From: Candidatus Roizmanbacteria bacterium RIFCSPHIGHO2_02_FULL_43_11
GTDB taxonomy: Bacteria; Patescibacteriota; Microgenomatia; UBA1406; HO2-37-13b
Length of the DNA stretch: 6,690 bases
Assembly: GCA_001789515.1 (NCBI GenBank)
Contig: MFZT01000039.1
Span: forward strand, 1 to 6,690
Direction of reading: 5' to 3'
Shown: positions 1-5,872 of the stretch, piece after piece
Layout of the letters: each line of letters starts with the position of its first letter
How positions within the stretch are numbered: the first letter of the stretch is position 1
Translations under genes and position numbers: made by a program
The notes under the pieces: generated by a model
Database searches by the model: none
Told to the model about the DNA's origin: nothing
What the model saw: only the letters and a program-made list of their open reading frames with translations

Positions 1-1
1 C

Positions 2-244
2 GAGCGCATGGAAGATATCGTTACTGTGCTTGGAAATTGCGGCGTTGATGCCAATACTCTAGATCATGGAACACTTACGGCAATAGATAATTTGATCAAG
101 GACCGCATGTTTAATGGATACAGCCCATATGAAGCCTGGACTGAGTTAGAAATTGCTGTATATCATATAATGACTGGGGGTAGACCATTTTCTATCTATG
201 CTTTGCTTGAATACTTTGGTGTCCCAATACCGCATATCCAATAA
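2..244 (+). CDS. Hypothetical protein, probably the 3' part of a gene entering from the left
   Basis: I do not recognise this protein. The frame is open from the first bases of the window to a TAA at 242-244. The first ATG in view is at position 8, giving 78 residues, but the preceding codons GAG CGC are in frame, so the gene may begin upstream. A start at 8 cannot be tested because only seven bases precede it. The stretch looks coding: purine-starting, pyrimidine-ending codons dominate the first 60 codons (GAT ATC GTT ACT, then later GCC AAT ACT). It reads as a small, soluble, mildly acidic protein with no membrane segment or motif I can name; a DNLIKDR segment and a YSPYEAW segment are visible. 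Its last 53 bases overlap the end of the convergent ligase gene, leaving no room for a terminator between them. It is unlikely to belong to the glycan pathway, and it could still be a chance frame. Confidence 0.45.
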   Translation, partial: ERMEDIVTVLGNCGVDANTLDHGTLTAIDNLIKDRMFNGYSPYEAWTELEIAVYHIMTGGRPFSIYALLEYFGVPIPHIQ

Positions 245-1340
245 ACAGCATAAATAGGACAAATGGATAGAAGAGTGAATTTTCAAAGAATGCATGGATG
301 AGTAGCCCTGACGTTGTTGCAAAAAGCACATACTCTTTTGCATGAAAGAGCCTTTTCATCATGGCCATTATCCAGCCAAGATAAGCGAGTAGTCCAGCTA
401 TCCCTGTTGTAACCAGAACAAATAAATAGCTATTGGGGACTCCAGCTCCTGAGTGATCTTCTATAACAGTTTTTTTCTTGACAAATCCCTGTGCCTCCTG
501 AGCATATTGATACGCGTTAAACCCAACACCTAAGGGATGTTTTGTCCACACGTTAAGGGCTTGTTGATATTCCTGAGCCCGTTGTGAGATAGATGCAGTA
601 CGCAATAGATCCACCCCCTCGCTTTTAAAATTCTTTGGGATGAGTAAAAGGCCCAGTATAACAATGCCCACACAGAGCAGACCCACTTTTGCCGACCGAA
701 TAAGCAGTGCATAGGTTAGCATGGATGCAAGGAGCATGAGATACGTACTGCGGGAGTAGGTAAGAAAAATCGCCAAAAGAGTTACAGCGATCATAGCAGG
801 ACTAGCCTTTGCTCTCACCAAAAACGCAAGGCTCAACACAAAGACTGCCCCGGTAAAATTCGGATCAAGAAGTGTGCCAAAAAGTCGATACAGGTGCTCA
901 TCCCACCCATATCCAAACCATGGCCTCAGATCTGGGAAAAAGACATATTGAGCAAGTCCTAAGAAAATCATAGCACCTCCAGAGTAGAGAAGTGGTTTTT
1001 GCAACTGCCTATCTGCAATCCACAGAAGACTCGCATACACAACAAATCGGATAAGATAAAGTGAGGCAATAAAAACTTGCTTTAAACCAAGCCACGAAGC
1101 ATTGAAAAGCAGCGCAAGAGCAGCAATACAGACAAAAACAGCAAACCATCTAAAAACAGTATCCTTTGCCAAATCTTTGCGACGACCCCATAAAAAGGGT
1201 AATCCTGTTAGAAATGCTGCCCCAACACAAACATCAAGAGCCAGCAGAGCCACACCGTTACCTATTGGGGAGCGTAGTAAGTTTCCAAATGGAAAAACCA
1301 AACATGCTGCCATGAGGAATATGTGTGTGAGTTTTCTCAT
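192..1340 (-). CDS. O-antigen ligase/polymerase family membrane protein (Wzy_C-like)
   Basis: This is a 382-residue, very hydrophobic protein with roughly 11-12 membrane segments and one larger extracytoplasmic loop at about residues 235-302. Family hallmarks are the RLFGTLLDPN segment (152-161), the TYSRSTYL segment with Arg197 (194-201), HPLGVGFN in the loop (268-275), and a PNSYLFVLVTTGIAGLL segment (302-318). In this superfamily (PF04932) the proteins join lipid-linked glycan at the outer face of the cytoplasmic membrane, either transferring it to an acceptor (WaaL-like) or polymerising repeat units (Wzy-like). Sequence alone does not separate the two, and both occur beside Wzx flippases. 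I chose the ATG at 1340 because it overlaps the TGA of the upstream gene as ATGA, a usual coupled start, and because the hydrophobic N-terminus begins right after it. A longer frame to an ATG at 1439 would add 33 polar residues that merely shadow the upstream gene. No Shine-Dalgarno precedes 1340. It is the last gene of the operon. Confidence 0.87.
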   Translation of the reverse strand: MRKLTHIFLMAACLVFPFGNLLRSPIGNGVALLALDVCVGAAFLTGLPFLWGRRKDLAKDTVFRWFAVFVCIAALALLFNASWLGLKQVFIASLYLIRFVVYASLLWIADRQLQKPLLYSGGAMIFLGLAQYVFFPDLRPWFGYGWDEHLYRLFGTLLDPNFTGAVFVLSLAFLVRAKASPAMIAVTLLAIFLTYSRSTYLMLLASMLTYALLIRSAKVGLLCVGIVILGLLLIPKNFKSEGVDLLRTASISQRAQEYQQALNVWTKHPLGVGFNAYQYAQEAQGFVKKKTVIEDHSGAGVPNSYLFVLVTTGIAGLLAYLGWIMAMMKRLFHAKEYVLFATTSGLLIHAFFENSLFYPFVLFMLFIGYAVLGHQSIQAKHR

Positions 1341-2713
1341 TTTTGGACGGTACGATAAACAGATAATTGGACGTTTTTTTCTGACATGATATAGATCACC
1401 TGTGCCGATCCAGTTGCAGGCCCGTTTCCAAGCCACCATGTTAGGTATTCCGTATTCATAGTAAAGCTACGAAATTCAGATCCAGGCCCGGCCCCACCAA
1501 TGATGTAGCCAGACTTTTCTTTAGCAATTTCACTCGCCTTGGCAAGACGCTCCTTCATGAGAATCATAACTCCATAATTGTCGCCCATAAGACTGTAAAC
1601 ATTTACGAAAGCCAGGAGTGCCAAAATGAACCATAGCATGGTCCCTTTTATATAGTTAGCCAGTACATATGCAAGAAGTATTATGACACCAGGGAACAGC
1701 ACCTGCGTGTATGCATTTGAGGCTGTTTTATTAATCAGAACACCCAGCAGCGTCAAGCCAGTAAAGATGGTCAACATGTTTATAGGCTTTTTGTAAGAGC
1801 GCCAGTGAAAACTGCGTGTTAACAAAGCTCCACTGCCAATAAAGACTACCATAGCAATCCAAACCGATGGATAAAAAATGATTTTTTGAAGCGTTGCACC
1901 TAAAAAAGCTATCACGTCGCCCCAGGATGAAGTTGTGCTTTGTTTGACAAACACAAGGAATGGCCGACTAATCATCCATGAGACAAATTTCACTGTTTGT
2001 GGAAATCCATGAGAAACGTCATAGAGAATTGTTGGGATAAGCAAAATACCTGCCATAACAGCAGATTGCAGTATGAGCTTTTTATTGAGAAAAACCCGCG
2101 CCCATTTTTCATGCAAGAAAAACCCAGTAGCAATAAAGGAGACAACAACATATACCATAATTATTCCTCCCAGATTTGCAAGGTACATAAGCACTAGAGA
2201 GATTACAAGCAAGGGCATGTACTTTTTGCGCCCATGGTCAGTTTCGTGAATAAGTTTATAGAGCACATACAGTATGCCCAAAGTAATAATGGGAGTCAGC
2301 GTTGTGTGATAGGGGAGTCGGTCATTTACAATCACCAAAGGCGATGTTGCATACAAGAAGGCCGCGACCAGGCCCGTTCTTTCATTAAAAAACCGCCTCG
2401 CTACCGCATACACACACCCAACTGTCATGACACCAAGTACTGACGTAAAAAGAGCCGGAGCCACTGGATGAAACTTCGCCATCCCTAAAATCGGTATAAG
2501 CAGATATGTCCATAATGCTCCCTGGTGCAACCAGGTACGACTTGCTGTGATCCCAACAAGTGGCACATTCCCATGAAGGATAGCATCGCGAGCAGATAAG
2601 TAGTACCACGCCTGATCTCCCACAAATGACATAAGTTCTGTGAGCCTATGTGTACGCACAAAAAGAGCAAGAAGAAGGATCATTGTAAGCGAAATAAAAT
2701 GTTTAGATTGCAT
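1337..2713 (-). CDS. GT39/ArnT-like polytopic membrane glycosyltransferase
   Basis: This 458-residue protein has about ten or eleven membrane segments and a shorter soluble C-terminal part (from about 373). Its architecture is that of the GT-C fold GT39/PMT_2 (PF13231) superfamily, whose members move a sugar from polyprenyl-phosphate onto lipid, glycan or protein on the outer face of the membrane. After the first membrane helix comes VGDQAWYYLSARDAILHG (31-48); Asp33 is placed where the family's catalytic acidic residue sits in the first loop. PLVGITAS (51-58) follows, and a NDRLPYH motif (130-136) stands in place of the common R-x-Y motif. The C-terminal domain carries a Trp-rich EYLTWWLGN segment (422-430). 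The ATG at 2713 lies 11 bases inside the end of the flippase gene, and its upstream bases contain only an A-run and no Shine-Dalgarno, so translation is probably coupled. The gene ends in TGA, overlapping the ligase start by 4 bases. The substrate cannot be read from the sequence. Confidence 0.87.
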   Translation of the reverse strand: MQSKHFISLTMILLLALFVRTHRLTELMSFVGDQAWYYLSARDAILHGNVPLVGITASRTWLHQGALWTYLLIPILGMAKFHPVAPALFTSVLGVMTVGCVYAVARRFFNERTGLVAAFLYATSPLVIVNDRLPYHTTLTPIITLGILYVLYKLIHETDHGRKKYMPLLVISLVLMYLANLGGIIMVYVVVSFIATGFFLHEKWARVFLNKKLILQSAVMAGILLIPTILYDVSHGFPQTVKFVSWMISRPFLVFVKQSTTSSWGDVIAFLGATLQKIIFYPSVWIAMVVFIGSGALLTRSFHWRSYKKPINMLTIFTGLTLLGVLINKTASNAYTQVLFPGVIILLAYVLANYIKGTMLWFILALLAFVNVYSLMGDNYGVMILMKERLAKASEIAKEKSGYIIGGAGPGSEFRSFTMNTEYLTWWLGNGPATGSAQVIYIMSEKNVQLSVYRTVQK

Positions 2714-3932
2714 GTTTTTTTAACACTGACAGCGCTATAATGCTGCTTCCAACTAATATAATGCCTTGCGTCACAACTGTAGACCAGCTTGCCGCACCAT
2801 ATGAAAAATGCGGAATGAATACAATATTAAGTATCACATTCACAATAAGAGCAATAGCAGAAACAACCATAACCGCTTTTTCCTGGTGACCAATGAGCAG
2901 GAGCGCATTGCAAAAGCCAGCCAGCACCGTTGCACTTGTTGCAAGCGCGAGAATACGCAGGACATGAACAGAAGCTTCAAACCCCGATCCTCCTAAAACA
3001 GCCACAATGAATGGCGCCATAATCCATAAGAAAATTCCCAGTCCTATCGCAGCAAAAAAGGAAAGTGCGCCATATTTCCTGACATTCGGTATAAATTGTT
3101 TTGTCCCAACCTGCCGAACTAAAACCGGAAAAATTGTATTTGAGATATACCCACCAACTACAATAAGTACTTCAAATGGCTTGTAGGCAAGCGAATAAAT
3201 TCCCACATCCGGAGTCAGTTCAGGTTTGAAGTAATAACCTAAGATAAGCATGTCTATGCGAAAGTACGCAACACTCACCAACAAACTGATTGCAAAAGGC
3301 CACGCTTGCAGAAAACTTCTGATAATTTCTGATGTATCAATGCGGAACGAAAAGCGTGGTATATATCGACGCGAAACAAACCATGTAAGAACTAAACTGA
3401 GCCCGATAACAAGTGAGTATATTAACGCATACTCCCGAACGCCTGCGTCCATCATTGTCGCAGCTATGTAGAGCGCTACCTGTAACACTGCCATATGTAT
3501 CTGCACGAATATTATCCTCCCAAACTGAACTTGGCCTTGGAGCACCGCCCATAGTAAACCCATGACAAGAAATAACATCTGGCCTATTACAGCAAGCACA
3601 ATACCGTCTTTTACTATAGACCCGTATGGTGTAACCCATAGTAAGATCGGGACTAAAAGTAAGGTGAAGCCTGTGAGAATAAGCCTCAGTTGTGCTATCG
3701 TGACGAAAGTTTTTTTCTTTGAAGCAGTATCCCTGGTGAGGAGCGGCTCAAGTCCGAAATCAGCGACAAGAAAGAGAAAATATACAACACTGAGGATAAA
3801 ATTAAACGTTCCAAAATCTTTTACCCCAAGCTGACGAGTAAGAATGATTGTGGAAACAATGCCACAGGCTGAGATGAAAATTTTTCCTATGACTTGATAA
3901 CCCACCTGCGTCAACACATTATACTTTTGCAT
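2703..3932 (-). CDS. Wzx-type polysaccharide/lipid-linked oligosaccharide flippase
   Basis: This 409-residue protein has about 12-13 hydrophobic segments spread over its whole length, as in the MOP/PST flippases (PF01943/PF13440 with a PF14667-like C-terminal half). Characteristic parts are the N-terminal block ILTRQLGVKDFGTFNF (30-45), the following ADFGLEPLLTRD (57-68), and YFRIDMLILGYYF near the middle (about 223-235), which matches the usual R-x-D-x-x-x-L-G pattern opening the second half. The expected role is moving undecaprenyl-linked oligosaccharide from the cytoplasmic to the outer face of the membrane, between the cytoplasmic glycosyltransferases encoded upstream and the outer-face enzymes encoded downstream. 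The length is a little under the family's usual 420-480 residues, but no piece seems missing. The ATG at 3932 is 14 bases inside the GT2 gene and has no visible Shine-Dalgarno (the preceding bases read gaaacgat), which suggests re-initiation after GT2. A family call is firm; the exact glycan carried is unknown. Confidence 0.92.
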   Translation of the reverse strand: MQKYNVLTQVGYQVIGKIFISACGIVSTIILTRQLGVKDFGTFNFILSVVYFLFLVADFGLEPLLTRDTASKKKTFVTIAQLRLILTGFTLLLVPILLWVTPYGSIVKDGIVLAVIGQMLFLVMGLLWAVLQGQVQFGRIIFVQIHMAVLQVALYIAATMMDAGVREYALIYSLVIGLSLVLTWFVSRRYIPRFSFRIDTSEIIRSFLQAWPFAISLLVSVAYFRIDMLILGYYFKPELTPDVGIYSLAYKPFEVLIVVGGYISNTIFPVLVRQVGTKQFIPNVRKYGALSFFAAIGLGIFLWIMAPFIVAVLGGSGFEASVHVLRILALATSATVLAGFCNALLLIGHQEKAVMVVSAIALIVNVILNIVFIPHFSYGAASWSTVVTQGIILVGSSIIALSVLKKHAI

Positions 3933-4860
3933 ATCGTTTCAAAAAACCAGATATCATTCCCAAACTCACAGCTGCATCAGAAATAACCTGAAGAGAAGGC
4001 AAGTAAAGAAGGGCACGCCACTGGGGAACATAATGATAATTTTTAAGAACTGCATACAACCAGTAGAAAAAGGCATAGAAGAGAAAAAGCGCTATACCTA
4101 TGATACTATGGACTGATAAGGCATATCCTATAAGAGTTAAGGCTAAAAATACTCTCGCACCGAGTAATGGTGTTTGCGGCCGGAAATAGAGAGCTTTGCC
4201 ATCACCCTGTGCATATCGGAAAAATTGTTGGAATGCCTCTTTCCACGTTTCACGTTGCGGCCAAAAAACAAGCGCCTCAAAGGCTGGAACAAAGCGAAGG
4301 CTTGCTTGTTTTAGATCTCGTGCAAATACCAAGTCTTCTGCCGTATTAAGGTTTTCGGGATAGCCCCCAACTTGTTTCCATGCTGTTTTGGTAAAAGCAA
4401 TGGAGCGTGAGGACGGAAGAAATGTTGCCTTATTAAGCTTGTTTGGCATCACACTTGTGTATGTCGCAAGGCACTTCTGAAAAAAAGTTGAACCCGATGG
4501 GGTGTAATAGCCAGCAACAACATCAGCGTTATGTTTGTCAAAGGCTTCAGTTAAATGTTTGAGCCAGTTTTTGTGAAGAATACAACCGACATCACTTACA
4601 GCAATACGATCAAATCGTGCGTTTTTGATTGCGGTGTTGCGCCCATGCGCAATATTACCTGTTTCATAGAAAAGGCGAATATTGAGCCTCGCCATAGATT
4701 TCATATATGATTTAATTTTCTCAATAGTGCCATCTGTACTGCCGGCATCAACAATAATAATTTCATCTGGTTTGTGTGTTTGTGCAGCAATAGAGTCAAG
4801 AAAGCTGTCAATAGTAGTATTTTCGTTGAGCACTGTGGTGATAAGACTTACTTTTTCCAT
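3919..4860 (-). CDS. Family 2 glycosyltransferase (GT-A fold) with C-terminal membrane anchor
   Basis: This is a 313-residue protein. The N-terminal GT-A domain starts at once with VSLITTVLNE (4-13), followed by QTHKPDEIIIVDAGSTDGT (27-45), whose Asp38 is the nucleotide-sugar-binding aspartate of GT2 enzymes (PF00535). The metal-binding DxD position is occupied by SDVGC (89-93), giving one clear aspartate (Asp90), a variant seen in some GT2 subfamilies. AEDLVFARDLKQ (174-185) carries the Glu175-Asp176 pair expected for the catalytic base, and FFRYAQGDGKA (213-223) is a typical following helix. Residues about 233-272, and perhaps 284-306, are hydrophobic and should tie the enzyme to the cytoplasmic membrane. 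The expected job is adding a sugar from a nucleotide donor to a lipid-linked acceptor on the cytoplasmic side. The ATG at 4860 overlaps the GT4 gene by 13 bases and lacks a Shine-Dalgarno. Donor and acceptor are not predictable here. Confidence 0.93.
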   Translation of the reverse strand: MEKVSLITTVLNENTTIDSFLDSIAAQTHKPDEIIIVDAGSTDGTIEKIKSYMKSMARLNIRLFYETGNIAHGRNTAIKNARFDRIAVSDVGCILHKNWLKHLTEAFDKHNADVVAGYYTPSGSTFFQKCLATYTSVMPNKLNKATFLPSSRSIAFTKTAWKQVGGYPENLNTAEDLVFARDLKQASLRFVPAFEALVFWPQRETWKEAFQQFFRYAQGDGKALYFRPQTPLLGARVFLALTLIGYALSVHSIIGIALFLFYAFFYWLYAVLKNYHYVPQWRALLYLPSLQVISDAAVSLGMISGFLKRYAKV

Positions 4861-5831
4861 AGAGATTCATATATATCGGTTACATGATGCCATGTCATAG
4901 TTTGCAATACTGATTGTAATTCTCCAAGCTCTTTTTGTGAGAATTTTTTGAAATCAGGAAGTTTTTCAGGGTTGTCAGAGAGATACAGCCATTTTGCAAA
5001 AGGTGCTTGTTCAATATAGTCTTTCTTAAGTGGGTTATCATATAATGCAACCACACGTTTCCCAAATGCAAGTGCCTCTAATATGGTGAGATATGAAGAG
5101 GCACATACAATATCAGCATTCTTTATAAATTTTTCTGAGTTCTTTACAAAGCCATGGACCGTGCCATATTGTAATAGGGAAGAGCGATATGATCCGTCAC
5201 CGTATATGTCAATGGTGTATCCCTTAAGTTTTCTAAAAAACTTTATATAGAGCTCCATTCCTATATCTTTTTCCAGCCGCCCGACAAACACGACGTGTTT
5301 CCCTGAAGTAGGGGAGAAGTCAATGTTGTCAATTCCACCATACATCACTTCATCTGGATGGGTACCATACCACGTATGCAAATATGCTCCAACATCGATT
5401 GTTTTTGAAGTTAAGAGCTCACTAAGTCGCCTGAGGAAGATGGCTTTCCTTGTGGGAGGAAAGACCCCTTCATATCCATGAAATGTTGCATACACAGGTT
5501 TCCAGAACAGGAGAAAACGCAGTGGGAGATACCATATAACAATATCGTGAATGTGGATAACATCGGCGAGAGCGAATACACGCACATTTTTAATCATCCA
5601 CCACCAAATATGAAATTTTTTTAAAAAAGAGTCGCGACCACATGAAAAAAAATTAAAATCCACGCTGTGAAAAGTATATTGACCTGAAGAGAGATGCAGA
5701 GGATCATGATTTTCTGCAAGAATAGTGACAGTATGACCCCGTGTAGTCAGTTCTTGAGCAACTTTGAGAGTGTGTTTTTCAACACCTCCAATATGAGGAT
5801 ATGCACGACGTGTCAGAAAGAGAATTTTCAC
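4848..5831 (-). CDS. GT4-type (GT-B fold) glycosyltransferase, GTG start
   Basis: This 327-residue protein is the first in the minus-strand operon. Starting from GTG at 5831 it begins with KILFLTRRAYPHIGGVEKH (2-20), the classic N-terminal strand and Gly-Gly loop of GT4 enzymes. TTRGHTVTILAE (29-40), DVIHIHD (90-96) and TFHGYEG (116-122) follow. The C-terminal nucleotide-binding half shows VVFVGRLEKDIGM (180-192), IDIYGDGS (207-214) and SYLTILEALAFGKRVVA (246-262). Glu252 is the second glutamate of the E-x7-E motif, while the place of the first is an alanine (244), so the motif is degenerate. An ATG at 5885 is in frame but would add 18 residues with no family counterpart, lacks a Shine-Dalgarno, and would run 28 bases into the divergent gene. 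The GTG is therefore preferred. The GTG itself has no clean Shine-Dalgarno but overlaps the stop of a small upstream frame. The enzyme probably transfers a nucleotide sugar to a lipid-linked glycan in the cytoplasm. Confidence 0.88.
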   Translation of the reverse strand: MKILFLTRRAYPHIGGVEKHTLKVAQELTTRGHTVTILAENHDPLHLSSGQYTFHSVDFNFFSCGRDSFLKKFHIWWWMIKNVRVFALADVIHIHDIVIWYLPLRFLLFWKPVYATFHGYEGVFPPTRKAIFLRRLSELLTSKTIDVGAYLHTWYGTHPDEVMYGGIDNIDFSPTSGKHVVFVGRLEKDIGMELYIKFFRKLKGYTIDIYGDGSYRSSLLQYGTVHGFVKNSEKFIKNADIVCASSYLTILEALAFGKRVVALYDNPLKKDYIEQAPFAKWLYLSDNPEKLPDFKKFSQKELGELQSVLQTMTWHHVTDIYESLWKK

Positions 5832-5840
5832 AAGGTGTGA
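5828..5840. repeat. Short inverted repeat TCACA-AGG-TGTGA over the GT4 start
   Basis: Two perfect five-base arms are separated by three bases. In the minus-strand transcript they can form a small hairpin whose 3' arm contains the GTG start of the GT4 gene. Translation of the overlapping 14-codon frame would open such a hairpin. As DNA it could instead be a compact operator between the two divergent genes. Five base pairs is short enough to occur by chance. Confidence 0.3.
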
Positions 5841-5872
5841 TAAACTTCTAGCGTCACATGTTCGTACGTCAT
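5828..5872 (-). CDS. Candidate 14-codon leader peptide upstream of the GT4 gene
   Basis: A short frame starts at ATG 5872 and encodes MTYEHVTLEVYHTL, ending in TGA at 5830-5828. That stop overlaps the GTG start of the GT4 gene in the sequence GTGA. It is preceded by AAGGAG with a four-base gap, the only good Shine-Dalgarno I see before any start in the minus-strand operon. The arrangement would let ribosomes that finish the small frame re-initiate on the GT4 gene, in the same way the downstream genes overlap. The peptide has no recognisable family, no run of a single regulatory amino acid, and may have no function of its own. The same bases encode the start of the divergent gene, so chance is a real alternative. 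Confidence 0.33.
   Translation of the reverse strand: MTYEHVTLEVYHTL

Noticed and set aside
192..244. Bidirectional terminator between the convergent genes
   Set aside because: The two genes overlap here and I see no stable hairpin followed by a T-run on either strand.
1337..1339. Recoded UGA (as in Gracilibacteria or Absconditabacteria)
   Set aside because: No gene contains an internal TGA, and the TGA ending the 458-residue glycosyltransferase overlaps a sensible ATG start, so UGA acts as a stop.
1102..1389. 95-residue plus-strand frame
   Set aside because: It lies antisense to the ligase gene and the end of the adjacent glycosyltransferase; its composition is rich in Lys, Arg and Thr without motifs, as expected for a shadow of hydrophobic codons.
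1341..1439. 33-residue N-terminal extension of the ligase gene starting at ATG 1439
   Set aside because: It overlaps the upstream glycosyltransferase in another frame, is polar and unlike the family, and the ATGA overlap at 1337-1340 gives a better start.
3337..3834. Minus-strand 100-residue and plus-strand 90-residue frames within the flippase region
   Set aside because: Both are out-of-frame or antisense readings of a gene with strong membrane-protein structure, and neither shows a recognisable domain.
5828..5840. CRP-type operator
   Set aside because: The arms TCACA and TGTGA are in the reverse order and only three bases apart, unlike the TGTGA-N6-TCACA site.
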